Part shown: in pieces, positions 17,998 through 27,078 of the stretch
Layout of the letters: the number at the start of each line of letters is the position of its first letter
How positions within the stretch are numbered: position 1 is the stretch's first letter
From: Sphingomonadaceae bacterium
GTDB taxonomy: Bacteria; Pseudomonadota; Alphaproteobacteria; Sphingomonadales; Sphingomonadaceae
DNA: 64,000 bases
Reading direction: 5' to 3'
Assembly (NCBI GenBank): GCA_947476425.1
Contig: CANJQJ010000005.1
Coordinates: forward strand, 1-64,000
Notes under the pieces: model-generated
Seen by the model: the letters and a program-made list of their open reading frames with translations, nothing else
Told to the model about the DNA's origin: nothing
Databases searched by the model: none
Position numbers and translations under genes: made by a program

Positions 17998-18741
17998 TTA
18001 TCCCAGCTTCTCCATGACCTCGTCGGGCACCTCGTAATTGCCCCATACCGTCTGGACGTCATCGTCGTCATCGAGCGCGTCGATCAACTTGAGGAGCTGA
18101 ATCGCGTCGGCCTCGTCGACGGTGACGCTGGTCTGCGGCCGCCATGCAAGCTTGGCGCCTTCGGCTTCTCCAAGTGCCGCCTCAAGCGCCTTGGCGACCT
18201 CGTGGAGCGAGTCGGTCGCGGTCCAGATCTCGTGGCCCTCGTCGGAAGAACTGACGTCCTCAGCGCCAGCCTCAAGCGCCGCCTCGAATATCTTGTCGGC
18301 GTTGCCGGCCGACGCTGGATAGCTGATCAGCCCCATTCGGTCGAAACCATGGCTGACCGATCCAGACGCACCCAGGTTGCCGCCGTTTCGCGAGACGGCG
18401 GTGCGGACATTGGTCGCGGTGCGATTGCGATTGTCGGTGAGAGTCTCGATGATGAGCGAGACACCGCCGGGGCCAAAGCCCTCATAGCGGATTTCCTCGT
18501 AATTATCGCCGTCGGCTCCCGAGGCCTTGTTGATCGAGCGCTCGATATTGTCCTTGGGCAGGCCTTCCTTGCGCGCGGCGAACACCGCCGCGCGAAGCCG
18601 CGCATTAGCGTTGATATCGGGCAGGCCCATCTTCGCGGCCACGGTAATTTCCCGGGAAAGCTTGGAAAAGAGCGACGAGCGCTTCTTATCCTGCGCACCC
18701 TTGCGATGCATGATGTTCTTGAACTTGCTATGACCGGCCAT
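17998..18741 (-). CDS. yebC: YebC/PmpR family regulatory protein
   Basis: A 247-residue member of the YebC family, with the signature [20 protein letters not shown] start and the [19 protein letters not shown] segment. Members have been described as DNA-binding regulators (PmpR) and more recently as factors that help ribosomes at difficult proline stretches; the sequence alone does not decide. AGGAG sits upstream of the ATG, and a good sigma-70-type promoter overlaps the end of the GST gene. It has its own transcript. Confidence 0.95.
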   Translation of the reverse strand: MAGHSKFKNIMHRKGAQDKKRSSLFSKLSREITVAAKMGLPDINANARLRAAVFAARKEGLPKDNIERSINKASGADGDNYEEIRYEGFGPGGVSLIIETLTDNRNRTATNVRTAVSRNGGNLGASGSVSHGFDRMGLISYPASAGNADKIFEAALEAGAEDVSSSDEGHEIWTATDSLHEVAKALEAALGEAEGAKLAWRPQTSVTVDEADAIQLLKLIDALDDDDDVQTVWGNYEVPDEVMEKLG

Positions 18742-18777
18742 TGCCGCTCCTACCCCTTGCTGTCGTGATTTTGGCGC

Positions 18778-18806
18778 TCTCTAGCCTTCCAGCGGCCGCG
18801 CTTCAA
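18778..18806 (-). promoter_or_regulatory. Predicted yebC promoter
   Basis: On the minus strand TTGAAG (18801-18806) and TAGAGA (18778-18783) are exactly 17 bases apart. The -35 overlaps the stop codon of the upstream GST gene. Confidence 0.5.
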
Positions 18807-19456
18807 CGTTTCCGCGAGGCGAGGAAGCCGTCGCGCATTTCCACATAGCTGCGATTGCCGAGCGGATCAGCCCTGGCGCGCGCCCAATAGGCGTCGATTC
18901 CAGGAAGTCCGCTGATCAGTTCGCCCGAATCGCTATGCCCGGTGATGAGATCGCCAAGCGAAAGCAGCGGCACCAGCGCGATATCAGCGACGCTCGGCTG
19001 GTCGCCGACCGCCCAGCGCCCGCCGTTCACGCCGATCTGCTCGATGGCAGCCAGGCCCCGACGAAGCTGGGCGCGGCCATGATCGAGCAGGGCTGGCTCG
19101 TCCTGCATGCGAAACAGCTTCTGCACGATGAAATGACGCAATCCCGCAGCGATCTCGGTATCGACCAGCCCGGCAATCAACCGCGCCTTCGCCGCGTCCC
19201 GCGCGTCGACGGGAAGCAGCGAGGGCCCCGGCTGGGTCTCTTCGAGATAGGCGACGATCGACGCCGATTCAGCCATCGTCCAGCCATCGGACTCCTCGAG
19301 CACCGGCATCCGCCGCATCGGGCTGATCGCCGCGAACTCGGCCGACTGCGTACCGCCGGCCGGCAATGGCGTGAGCTCCAGTTCGATGCCCTTTATCCGC
19401 GCGGCCATCAGCACGGGCTGGACAAAGGGCGAGAAGATCACGCCATGCAATTTCAC
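18803..19456 (-). CDS. Glutathione S-transferase family protein
   Basis: A 217-residue cytosolic GST. The thioredoxin-like N-terminal domain (residues 1-80) holds the glutathione-binding pocket with RMPVLEESDGWTMAESASIVAYLEE, and the helical C-terminal domain has GGRWAVGDQPSVADIALVPLL. The N-terminal FSPFVQPVLMA suggests a serine rather than a tyrosine at the activating position. Substrate unknown. The start is GTG with GAGGAGAG upstream, 12 bases after gapR, so the two probably share a transcript. Confidence 0.92.
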   Translation of the reverse strand: MKLHGVIFSPFVQPVLMAARIKGIELELTPLPAGGTQSAEFAAISPMRRMPVLEESDGWTMAESASIVAYLEETQPGPSLLPVDARDAAKARLIAGLVDTEIAAGLRHFIVQKLFRMQDEPALLDHGRAQLRRGLAAIEQIGVNGGRWAVGDQPSVADIALVPLLSLGDLITGHSDSGELISGLPGIDAYWARARADPLGNRSYVEMRDGFLASRKR

Positions 19457-19468
19457 GTCAGTCTCTCC

Positions 19469-19708
19469 TCAAACGAGGCCGAGCGCGGTCCGATAGGTCT
19501 CGAGCAAGGCATCCATTTCGTCGCGCGCATCTTTTTCCATCTTGCGCAGCCGGACAATGGCACGCATCGTCTTGCTGTCAAACCCTTGAGATTTCGCTTC
19601 AATATAGACATCACGGATATCGTCGGAGATGCCTTTCTTTTCCTCCTCAAGGCGCTCGACGCGCTCGATGAAGAGCCTCAATTGTTCCGCTGCGACGTTT
19701 TCCGACAT
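19469..19708 (-). CDS. gapR: DUF2312 protein, GapR-type nucleoid-associated protein
   Basis: A 79-residue, almost all-helical, charged protein of the DUF2312 family. Family members include Caulobacter GapR, a tetrameric nucleoid-associated protein that clamps overtwisted DNA ahead of replication and transcription and stimulates topoisomerases. The coiled-coil QLRLFIERVERLEEEKKGIS and the basic segment SKTMRAIVRLRKMEKD are as in GapR. The ATG at 19708 is preceded by GGGGAT; the frame continues upstream without conserved sequence. It appears cotranscribed with the GST gene. Confidence 0.9.
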   Translation of the reverse strand: MSENVAAEQLRLFIERVERLEEEKKGISDDIRDVYIEAKSQGFDSKTMRAIVRLRKMEKDARDEMDALLETYRTALGLV

Positions 19709-19743
19709 TTCATGATCCCCGGCTGTGATGGTTAAGGGCGGCC

Positions 19744-19773
19744 CCTCTAGGGGCAAAGGCCGGTCCCGATCAA
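19744..19773 (-). promoter_or_regulatory. Predicted gapR promoter
   Basis: On the minus strand TTGATC (19768-19773) and TAGAGG (19744-19749) are 18 bases apart, about 36 bases before the gapR ATG. It faces the divergent pyk gene. Confidence 0.4.
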
Positions 19774-19834
19774 CTCACTGATGAAATCGTCATGATTAAC
19801 GGCTAAGCGAACTGCGATCGACGAAAGGAATTTT

Positions 19835-21295
19835 GTGCAGAGCCTGTTACACCCGCGCAAGCGCAAGGTCCGCATCCTGGCAACGCTTGGCCCAGCCAGC
19901 GCCTCGCCCGAGATGATCGCGAAGCTTTTCCTGGCCGGCGCTGACGCCTTTCGCATCAACATGAGCCATGGCAGCCATGCCGACAAGGCGGTGATCGTCG
20001 GCCACATCCGCGCCCTCGAAAAGGAATATGGCCACGCGACGACCATCCTGTTCGACCTGCAGGGTCCAAAGCTTCGTGTCGGCCTGTTCAAGGGCGGCAA
20101 GGTCGAACTGAAGACCGGCGACGTCTTCCTGCTGGACCGCGATTCGACGCCTGGCGATGCCAAGCGGGTCGAGCTTCCGCACCATGAGATATTCCTCGCG
20201 CTCGAGGTCGGTGCGCGCCTGCTGCTCGACGACGGCAAGATCGTGCTGCGTGTCACCGAGATGGCGCCCGAGCGGATCACCACGCGGATCGAAGTCGGCG
20301 GGGCGCTCTCCAACAACAAGGGGCTCAACGTTCCCGATGTCGTGGTGCCGATGGCGGCGCTCACCGAGAAGGACCGAACCGATCTCGCCTTCGCGCTCGA
20401 CCAGGGCGCTGACTGGATCGCGCTGAGCTTCGTCCAGCGCCCCGAGGATGTTGCCGAGGCGCGGCGGCTGATCGGCGGCAAGGCGGCATTGCTCGCCAAG
20501 ATCGAGAAGCCGGCCGCAGTCGAGCGACTCGAGGAGATCCTCGAGATCGTCGACGCCGTGATGGTCGCGCGCGGCGATCTCGGCGTCGAACTGCCGCCCG
20601 AGCGGGTTCCGACGATCCAGAAGCAGATCGTCGAGCGCGCTCGCATGCTCGGCCGTCCGGTCGTGGTGGCAACGCAGATGCTCGAATCGATGATCACGTC
20701 GCCCTCGCCAACCCGGGCCGAGGTCTCCGACGTCGCCACTGCAATCTATGACGGCGCCGACGCGGTGATGCTCTCGGCCGAATCGGCTGCAGGAGCATGG
20801 CCCGAGGAAGCCGTCGCGATGATGGATCGTATCGCCCAGTCGGTCGAAGCCGATCCCAATTATCACGCCCGTGTCCACTTCACCGACACCAAGCCCGATT
20901 CGACGACTGCCGATGCGATGGCCGAAGCCGCCGCGAGCATCGCCCGGACGATCTCGGCGACCGCGATTACCTGCTTCACGTCTTCGGGATCGACGGCGCG
21001 ACGCATCTCCCGCGAGCGGCCGACCGTGCCGCTCCTCGTGTTGACGCCGAAGCTCGCCACCGCTCGCAGGCTTGGCATATTGTGGGGCGTGCATGCTGTG
21101 CGCACGCGCGACGTCTCGAATTTCGAGGAGATGATCGGCAAGTCCAAGCGCATGGCATTGCGCCATGGCGTCGGCCATGCCGGCGATCGGTTGATCCTGA
21201 TGGCGGGGGTTCCCTTCGGCACGCCGGGATCGACCAACGTGCTCCACGTCGTCCGGCTCACCGGACAGGAGCTCAAGGAACATAGCGGGGAATAG
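19835..21295 (+). CDS. pyk: Pyruvate kinase
   Basis: Catalyses phosphoenolpyruvate plus ADP to pyruvate plus ATP, the last step of lower glycolysis and of the Entner-Doudoroff route. The 486-residue product has the N-terminal KVRILATLGPASAS, the substrate segment FRINMSHGSH, FDLQGPKLRVG, the catalytic-lysine region AKIEKPAAVERLEEI and MVARGDLGVELP. The start is GTG at 19835 with GAAAGGAA upstream. It is transcribed divergently from gapR and followed by a palindromic repeat. Confidence 0.97.
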   Translation: MQSLLHPRKRKVRILATLGPASASPEMIAKLFLAGADAFRINMSHGSHADKAVIVGHIRALEKEYGHATTILFDLQGPKLRVGLFKGGKVELKTGDVFLLDRDSTPGDAKRVELPHHEIFLALEVGARLLLDDGKIVLRVTEMAPERITTRIEVGGALSNNKGLNVPDVVVPMAALTEKDRTDLAFALDQGADWIALSFVQRPEDVAEARRLIGGKAALLAKIEKPAAVERLEEILEIVDAVMVARGDLGVELPPERVPTIQKQIVERARMLGRPVVVATQMLESMITSPSPTRAEVSDVATAIYDGADAVMLSAESAAGAWPEEAVAMMDRIAQSVEADPNYHARVHFTDTKPDSTTADAMAEAAASIARTISATAITCFTSSGSTARRISRERPTVPLLVLTPKLATARRLGILWGVHAVRTRDVSNFEEMIGKSKRMALRHGVGHAGDRLILMAGVPFGTPGSTNVLHVVRLTGQELKEHSGE

Positions 21296-21317
21296 AGGCG
21301 CGCGACTTCACGCTGAA

Positions 21318-21413
21318 TCGTCATCCCGACGGACGTCGGGATCCACGATACGGTGGTCGTGCGATCGCGAGACCTGTGGGTCCCATGGATCCCGACTTTC
21401 GTCGGGATGACGA
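21318..21413. repeat. 96-bp dispersed palindromic element, copy B
   Basis: Same length and layout as copies A and C, in the orientation of C. Its right flank continues with two degenerate GGGGGCGTCGGGAAGACGA-like units. It lies 20 bp after the pyk stop and may also act as a transcript-end hairpin. Confidence 0.88.
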
Positions 21414-21484
21414 AGGGGGCGTCGGGAAGACGAAGGGGGCGTCGGCGTGGCGGGCAGGTATTGGCGGCCCGCTGCGCACACGAC

Positions 21485-21507
21485 AAAACCCCGGCAAAAG
21501 CCGGGGT
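21485..21507 (-). terminator. Rho-independent terminator after rpmJ
   Basis: On the minus strand a perfect ACCCCGGC/GCCGGGGT stem with a TTTT loop is followed by TTTTG, about 55 bases past the rpmJ stop. Confidence 0.85.
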
Positions 21508-21560
21508 CCTGTGTGCTCCGATACATCGGATATACGCCACCCCGTGGGGCGGCGGGGCGA

Positions 21561-21686
21561 TCAGCCCTGGCGCGCCTTGAAGCGACGGTTGGTCTTGTTG
21601 ATCACATAGGTGCGGCCACGACGACGGATCACGCGGTTGTCGCGGTGACGCCCCTTGAGGGATTTAAGCGAATTGCGGATCTTCAT
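21561..21686 (-). CDS. rpmJ: 50S ribosomal protein bL36, zinc-free type
   Basis: A 41-residue ribosomal protein (starts [20 protein letters not shown], ends RRFKARQG). The four zinc ligands of the C+ form are absent, so this is the C-minus paralogue type (YkgO-like), which needs no zinc; in alphaproteobacteria it is usually the only bL36. It is a monocistronic gene between the pyk repeat and the lipoprotein gene, ending at a clear terminator. Confidence 0.96.
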   Translation of the reverse strand: MKIRNSLKSLKGRHRDNRVIRRRGRTYVINKTNRRFKARQG

Positions 21687-21847
21687 GGCTCGAACGCCTG
21701 CCCTTGTCTAAATCTTGATTGCGCTATTGCGAAAAGAGGCGTCCCCCTATGCGGGCGACCGGCAGGAGTCAAGGGCTGCGGCGCGTCGTTCAGCACTTGT
21801 GCAGCATTTGCCGGTGTAGAAAAGACAGTATCGGGTGAGGAGGAAGC

Positions 21848-22444
21848 ATGGCTGCGATCAGGACAGGTTTGACAGCGTTTGCGGCACTCGCATTGCTCGG
21901 TGGCTGCGTGGCCCAGGTCCCGCTGGCGGAGGTGACCCGCTTCCATCTCGGGCAGCCCGTCACGCGTGGCCAGATCGCGATCCAGCCGCGCGACGGCGTC
22001 CAGACGGCGAGCCTCGCATATGAAAATTATGCGTCTTCGATCGCACGCGAACTGAAGGCACAGGGATTCGCGATAGCCGGCGATCCCGCGCGCGCCGAAC
22101 TTGTCGCGCTGATCGGGATCGATCGAACGAATCGCATGACCGGACCGGCGCGATCGCCCTTCAGCATCGGTATCGGCGGCGGCACCGGCGGCAGCGGATT
22201 CGGTGTTGGCGGCGGAGTGAGTTTCCCGATCGGCAAGGCCACCGCGCCCGAAGCAACGCGCACGGAACTGTTCGTCCAGATCAAACGGCGCGGCGATTCG
22301 ACCCCGATCTGGGAAGGCCGTGGCCGCCTCGAAGCCCGCAGCGGCACGCCCTACGCGTCGCCCGCCGCAGCAGTCGACAAGCTGGCCGCTGCGCTTTTCA
22401 AGGACTTCCCCGGCGAATCAGGACGCACTATCACGGTGCGATGA
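21848..22444 (+). CDS. DUF4136 domain-containing lipoprotein
   Basis: A 198-residue putative lipoprotein. The signal peptide ends in the lipobox LLGGC (Cys20). The mature part matches DUF4136, with an alpha/beta fold and a Gly-rich central loop ([20 protein letters not shown]). The family is periplasmic or outer-membrane anchored and has no known function. GAGGAGGAAG stands just before the ATG. Its end overlaps the M14 peptidase gene as ATGA, so both products are probably made together. Confidence 0.88.
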   Translation: MAAIRTGLTAFAALALLGGCVAQVPLAEVTRFHLGQPVTRGQIAIQPRDGVQTASLAYENYASSIARELKAQGFAIAGDPARAELVALIGIDRTNRMTGPARSPFSIGIGGGTGGSGFGVGGGVSFPIGKATAPEATRTELFVQIKRRGDSTPIWEGRGRLEARSGTPYASPAAAVDKLAAALFKDFPGESGRTITVR

Positions 22445-23562
22445 CGATCAGCATCAGCGCCAGCTTCGACAGCGGCAACATCAACGTCCTCGAGGTGACC
22501 GGCGATCATGCCCGCCTCGAGATCCGTCGCGACCGTAATTCGGATTTCTACCAGTGGTTCCACTTCCGTGTCGCGGGCGCGCGCGGCAAGGCCCTGACGC
22601 TGGACATCGTCAATTGCGGTGGCTCGGCCTATCCCGAGGGCTGGCCAAATTATCGAGCGCGCTTCAGCTATGATCGCAAGGAGTGGCGCCAGGCGGAGAC
22701 GAGCTACGCGGACGGCGTGCTCTCGATTCGCCACACCGCCGACGCGGATGCCATCTGGTTCGCATATTTCGCTCCCTATTCGATGGAGCGCCACCATGAT
22801 CTCGTCGCCCGGATCGCTGCCCAGCCGGGCGTCGTGCATGCCGAGCTTGGCCAAAGTCTCGACGGACAGCCGATCGATTGCCTGACGATCGGCACTGGTG
22901 CGAAGCAGGTCTGGCTCTACGCCCGCCAGCACCCCGGCGAGAGCATGGCGGAGCATTGGATCGAGGGCGCGCTCGACCTGCTGGCCGATCAGGCCGATCC
23001 GGTTGCAAAGGCATTACGCGACAAGGCGACCTTTCACGTCGTACCCAACATGAATCCCGATGGTTCCAGCCGAGGCAACCTGCGCACGAACGTAGTTGGC
23101 GTGAACCTCAATCGCGAATGGCATGCGCCAAGCCTCGAACGATCGCCCGAAGTGCTCCACGTCCTCAAGCGAATGGACGAAACCGGGTGTGATTTCGCCA
23201 TGGACATCCATGGCGACGAAGCGATCCCGCAGGTCTTCATCGCTGGATTCGAGGGCATCCCGAACTGGACCGATCGCCAGGGTGAACTGTACCACGCCTT
23301 CCGCAACCGCCTTGCCGAACGCACCCGCGATTTCCAGACGAAGCGCGGCTATCACACTGCGGCGCCGGGCAAGGCAAATCTCTCAATGTCGACCAACCAG
23401 CTCGCCAATCGATTCGGCTGCGTCGCGATGACACTGGAAATGCCCTTCAAGGATCATGACGACAATCCCGAGCCGTTGTGCGGCTGGTCTCCAGCGCGTT
23501 GCGCGGCGCTTGCGCGCGAATGCCTCGCGACGCTGGCGGAAATGGTGGACGACCTGCGTTGA
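22441..23562 (+). CDS. M14-family zinc carboxypeptidase, cytosolic carboxypeptidase type
   Basis: A 373-residue metallopeptidase with an N-terminal beta-sandwich (residues ~1-120, as in AGBL/CCP-type enzymes) and an M14 catalytic domain. Zinc ligands are His164 and Glu167 ([13 protein letters not shown]) and His257 (MDIHGDE); the catalytic glutamate is in TLEMPFKD. There is no signal peptide, so it should act in the cytoplasm. Bacterial relatives trim C-terminal residues, but the substrate is unknown. It overlaps the lipoprotein gene by four bases, an odd pairing because the two products should be in different compartments. Confidence 0.92.
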   Translation: MTISISASFDSGNINVLEVTGDHARLEIRRDRNSDFYQWFHFRVAGARGKALTLDIVNCGGSAYPEGWPNYRARFSYDRKEWRQAETSYADGVLSIRHTADADAIWFAYFAPYSMERHHDLVARIAAQPGVVHAELGQSLDGQPIDCLTIGTGAKQVWLYARQHPGESMAEHWIEGALDLLADQADPVAKALRDKATFHVVPNMNPDGSSRGNLRTNVVGVNLNREWHAPSLERSPEVLHVLKRMDETGCDFAMDIHGDEAIPQVFIAGFEGIPNWTDRQGELYHAFRNRLAERTRDFQTKRGYHTAAPGKANLSMSTNQLANRFGCVAMTLEMPFKDHDDNPEPLCGWSPARCAALARECLATLAEMVDDLR

Positions 23563-23597
23563 ACCTTGCCGGCAGGCGCGGTCAAAAGCCGAACCTC

Positions 23598-23625
23598 TTG
23601 CACGCTGCGACATCCCGGCTAATAG
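23598..23625 (+). promoter_or_regulatory. Predicted gpmA promoter
   Basis: TTGCAC (23598-23603) and TAATAG (23620-23625) are 16 bases apart, with a short leader holding AGGAG at 23641-23645 before the gpmA ATG. Confidence 0.5.
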
Positions 23626-23657
23626 GGCCCGCAGCTTAACAGGAGCCTCGTCGCCAC

Positions 23658-24347
23658 ATGCCCAAGCTTGTCCTGATCCGCCACGGCCAGTCATCCTGGA
23701 ACCTTGAGAATCGGTTCACCGGCTGGTGGGACGTCGATCTCACCGCGCAGGGCGAGGCCGAGGCAAAGGCCGCCGGCGAATTGCTCAGCGAGCGCGGCCT
23801 CGATTTCGACATGACCTTCACGAGCTTTCAGACCCGCGCGATCAAGACGTTGAACATCGCGCTCGAGGCGATGGGGCGGCTCTGGCTCCCGGTCGAGAAG
23901 GACTGGCGCCTCAACGAGCGTCATTATGGCGGGCTTACCGGTCTCGACAAAGCCGAAACCGCGGCCAAGCATGGCGACGATCAGGTCAAGATCTGGCGCC
24001 GCAGCTTCGACGTGCCGCCGCCGCCGCTCGCTCCCGGCGGCGATTATGACCTCGCCGCCGACCGGCGCTACGCCGGCATCGCGATCCCGCAGACCGAAAG
24101 CCTGAAGGACACGATCGCACGAGTCCTGCCTTATTGGGACGCGCGAATCGCACCGGAGCTCAAGGCGGGAAAGCGAGTGCTGATCTCCGCGCACGGCAAT
24201 TCACTACGCGCGCTGGTCAAGCATCTCTCGAACATTCCCGATGCGGAGATCACTGGCCTCGAGATCCCGACAGGCCAGCCGATCGTCTATGAACTCGACG
24301 ACAATCTGGTCGCGACCGACCGCTATTATCTCGCCGAGCGGAGCTGA
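23658..24347 (+). CDS. gpmA: 2,3-bisphosphoglycerate-dependent phosphoglycerate mutase
   Basis: Interconverts 3- and 2-phosphoglycerate in glycolysis. The 229-residue product has the phospho-histidine motif [10 protein letters not shown] (His9), [14 protein letters not shown], the [14 protein letters not shown] region and the second catalytic histidine in [10 protein letters not shown]. Length and motifs are those of the cofactor-dependent dPGM class. It has its own promoter, and its last 22 bases overlap the convergent GGDEF gene. Confidence 0.96.
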   Translation: MPKLVLIRHGQSSWNLENRFTGWWDVDLTAQGEAEAKAAGELLSERGLDFDMTFTSFQTRAIKTLNIALEAMGRLWLPVEKDWRLNERHYGGLTGLDKAETAAKHGDDQVKIWRRSFDVPPPPLAPGGDYDLAADRRYAGIAIPQTESLKDTIARVLPYWDARIAPELKAGKRVLISAHGNSLRALVKHLSNIPDAEITGLEIPTGQPIVYELDDNLVATDRYYLAERS

Positions 24348-25000
24348 GCCCGGCGCTCGTACATCGCCTCGTCGGCACGCGCGACAAGCGATTCGGCATC
24401 ATCGTCGAGATTGAGTTCGGCCAGGCCGATCGAAATGCCGATTCGCAGGCGCTGGCCGCCGACCATCATCGGCGCGCCTGCCACCGACTCGATCAGCGAC
24501 GCGGCTTTTTCCTGGACTGCTACCGAGCCGATATTTTCGAGCAGCAACCCGAATTCGTCGCCGCCTATTCGAGCGACGACGTCAGTCGTCCGCACATGTG
24601 ATTGCAGGATGCTTGCGACATGGATCAGCGCCGCATCCCCCGCGAGATGACCATGGCTGTCGTTGATCGTCTTGAGACCGTCGAGATCGACGAACATCAC
24701 CCACGCCGTCGTGCCGTAACGCCTGCCATGCTGGACGCAGCGCTCGACCTCGCGGACGAAGCGGCGGCGGTTCGGCAGTGGGGTCAGCGTATCGGTATCA
24801 ACCAGCCGCTCGAGTTCTTCGATACGATCGCGCATTTCCCCAAGCGCTGCGCTGAGAAGCTGGTTTTCGTCGATCTGCTGGAGGAGCAATTCACGCACGC
24901 GGGGCGTCAGTTCTTCGGCCGGAATCGCAGCCAGCGGTCCCTCCAAGGCATCCAATGCACGAGACGAACTGCTCTTGCGCAAAGCTTGGGCCCCATTCAC
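24326..25000 (-). CDS. GGDEF-domain diguanylate cyclase
   Basis: A 224-residue soluble protein with a helical, probably coiled-coil N-terminus (residues ~35-70) and a GGDEF domain. The active-site motif GGDEF is intact at 146-150, and the allosteric inhibitory site RTTD (137-140) lies five residues before it, so an active, product-inhibited cyclase making cyclic di-GMP is expected. No sensor domain or membrane helix is present. The start is GTG at 25000. The gene converges with gpmA and overlaps its 3' end. Confidence 0.93.
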   Translation of the reverse strand: MNGAQALRKSSSSRALDALEGPLAAIPAEELTPRVRELLLQQIDENQLLSAALGEMRDRIEELERLVDTDTLTPLPNRRRFVREVERCVQHGRRYGTTAWVMFVDLDGLKTINDSHGHLAGDAALIHVASILQSHVRTTDVVARIGGDEFGLLLENIGSVAVQEKAASLIESVAGAPMMVGGQRLRIGISIGLAELNLDDDAESLVARADEAMYERRAQLRSAR

Positions 25001-25173
25001 GGCAAGCGGCGCCGGGCGCCATGAAAGACATCTATACGCCGATTTCGCAAAAATCAGTGAACCTTCTGTCGAGGTAGTTCAAGAGCACCGTTCGGCTTCG
25101 ATGACTGGACATTGCCAATGCCCCTATGCCCGCATATGACCGCGTTTGGCGACGTGAGAGGACAGGATCGAAG

Positions 25174-25662
25174 ATGGCCGAGCCGGCAGCGATTATCGGT
25201 ATCATCATGGGTAGTCGCTCCGACTGGGAAACTATGCGCCACGCTTCCGAACTGCTGGCAGCACTCGATGTTCCCCACGAATGCAAGGTGATCTCGGCGC
25301 ATCGGACTCCGGAGCGGCTGTATGACTACGCCCGTTCGGCAGTTTCGCGCGGCCTCGTTGCAATCATCGCAGGCGCAGGTGGCGCTGCGCATCTTCCGGG
25401 CATGACCGCATCGATGACTCGATTACCGGTCTTCGGCGTCCCGGTCGAAAGCCAGGCGCTCAAGGGCATGGATAGCCTCCTGTCGATCGTCCAGATGCCA
25501 GCCGGCATTCCGGTCGGCACGCTCGCGATCGGCAAGTCCGGCGCGATCAACGCCGGGCTGATCGCCGCCGCGGTTGCGGCTACGGCCGATCCGGCGCTTG
25601 GCGAACGGATCGATGCATGGCGCACGGCACAGACCGAATCCGTCCCGGTGGAGCCTGAATGA
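25174..25662 (+). CDS. purE: 5-(carboxyamino)imidazole ribonucleotide mutase
   Basis: Class I PurE moves the carboxyl group of N5-CAIR to make CAIR in purine synthesis. The 162-residue product carries GSRSDWETM near the start and [12 protein letters not shown], both active-site segments of the bacterial class. The ATG at 25174 is preceded by AGGACAGGA; an upstream in-frame ATG at 25126 is less likely. It overlaps purK by four bases, and the two enzymes act in succession. Confidence 0.97.
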   Translation: MAEPAAIIGIIMGSRSDWETMRHASELLAALDVPHECKVISAHRTPERLYDYARSAVSRGLVAIIAGAGGAAHLPGMTASMTRLPVFGVPVESQALKGMDSLLSIVQMPAGIPVGTLAIGKSGAINAGLIAAAVAATADPALGERIDAWRTAQTESVPVEPE

Positions 25663-26723
25663 CGGTTCCGCCTCTTTCGACGATCGGGATCATCGGCGGC
25701 GGGCAACTCGGGCGGATGCTCGCGGTGGCTGCGGCGCAACTCGGCTATCAATGCCACATCTACGCGCCCGACGAACGCAGCCCTGCAGCCGACGTTGCGC
25801 AGCTCTGGACGCGCGGCGACTATGACGACGCAGAGGCGATGGAGCGCTTCGCGCAGAGCGTGGACATACTGACTTACGAGTTCGAGAATATTCCGGTTGA
25901 GCCGGTGGCCGCGTTGACCGCGTTTCGCCGCGTCTCGCCAAATCCCGAGGCGCTCGGCATAGCCCAGGATCGCGCGCTGGAAAAGGCCTTCGTCGACAAG
26001 CTCGGCGCGCGGACCGCACCGTGGGCGACGGTCGATAGCCTGGACGACCTCAAGGCGGCGATCGCTCGCGTTGGCACGCCTGCAATCCTCAAGACCCGAC
26101 GCGACGGCTATGACGGCAAGGGCCAGGCGCGGCTCAGGTCAATCGAGGATGCCGAGTCGGCCTGGACCGCGATCGGCGAACGACCGGCAATCCTCGAGGG
26201 CTTCGTAAACTTCGAACATGAATTCTCGATCATCATTGCGCGCGGCGCGGACGGACGGGTGGTGAGCTGGGATCCAGCCGAGAATTTTCACGTCAACGGC
26301 ATATTGGATACCTCGACCGTGCCGGCACACCCGTCGATCCTCGCTGAGGCCGACGAAGCCCTGGCGCTCGCGGTCCGAATTGCCGAGGCGCTCGAATATA
26401 TCGGCGTGCTCACGCTCGAATTCTTCGCGGCCGAAGGTGGGCCGGTGTTCAACGAGATGGCGCCGCGCGTGCATAATAGCGGCCACTGGACGATCGAAGG
26501 CGCGCTCACCTCGCAGTTCGAAAATCACGTTCGCGCAATCTGCGGCCTGCCGCTTGGCTCGACCGAACTCGTCGCGGGCGGCGCGCAGATGCGCAATTTG
26601 ATTGGCGACCAGGCCAATGACTGGGGCGCGATTCTCGCCGATCCCCGCGCACATCTGCACCTCTACGCCAAACGTTTCCCCCGCCCCGGCCGCAAGATGG
26701 GGCACGTAACGATCGTCGGTTAA
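25659..26723 (+). CDS. purK: 5-(carboxyamino)imidazole ribonucleotide synthase
   Basis: ATP-grasp enzyme that makes N5-CAIR from AIR, bicarbonate and ATP, the substrate of PurE. The 354-residue product has the [12 protein letters not shown] start, the ATP-grasp core ([27 protein letters not shown]) and [17 protein letters not shown]. It overlaps purE by four bases at the start and the convergent hypothetical gene by four at the end. Confidence 0.97.
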   Translation: MTVPPLSTIGIIGGGQLGRMLAVAAAQLGYQCHIYAPDERSPAADVAQLWTRGDYDDAEAMERFAQSVDILTYEFENIPVEPVAALTAFRRVSPNPEALGIAQDRALEKAFVDKLGARTAPWATVDSLDDLKAAIARVGTPAILKTRRDGYDGKGQARLRSIEDAESAWTAIGERPAILEGFVNFEHEFSIIIARGADGRVVSWDPAENFHVNGILDTSTVPAHPSILAEADEALALAVRIAEALEYIGVLTLEFFAAEGGPVFNEMAPRVHNSGHWTIEGALTSQFENHVRAICGLPLGSTELVAGGAQMRNLIGDQANDWGAILADPRAHLHLYAKRFPRPGRKMGHVTIVG

Positions 26724-27022
26724 TCCTGGCGCGCGCCGCTGAGCGGCATCACGCCCATCATGCCGGCATCGACGACGCCTTCGACCTCATATTCCGACAC
26801 GGTAACGCGGACCTTGAGCGTCATCGGCATCGGCTTGCTGAGCTTCATCGACCAGGTGGCGGTATCGCCATCGACCTTGCCGCCATCTATCGGGGCGCTG
26901 CCAAGCTCGCCCGAGGCGTCGCCGCTAAAACTGTCACCGTCGCTTTTCAGGTTCAGGACGAATTCCTGCGGACCCATCGGGGTGCGGATCACCACATTCC
27001 ATACGCCGTCGATGCTTGCCAT
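26720..27022 (-). CDS. Conserved hypothetical small beta-rich protein
   Basis: A 100-residue protein without signal peptide or membrane helix. It reads as a run of beta strands (GVWNVVIRTPMGPQEFVLNL, GDTATWSMKLSKPMPMTLKV), like a small barrel or lipid-binding fold, but I do not recognise a named family. The ATG at 27022 has GGACAGGAA just upstream and is preferred to one five codons earlier. It is convergent with purK. Confidence 0.8.
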   Translation of the reverse strand: MASIDGVWNVVIRTPMGPQEFVLNLKSDGDSFSGDASGELGSAPIDGGKVDGDTATWSMKLSKPMPMTLKVRVTVSEYEVEGVVDAGMMGVMPLSGARQD

Positions 27023-27078
27023 TTCCTGTCCCCCCAATTGTGATTTGCAGAGCCCTTAGATCGGAAATGGCGATGACG

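Noticed and set aside
16663-18768. 701-codon plus-strand frame opposite the desaturase and yebC
   Set aside because: Antisense to genes with clear histidine boxes and YebC motifs; no plausible start or domain.
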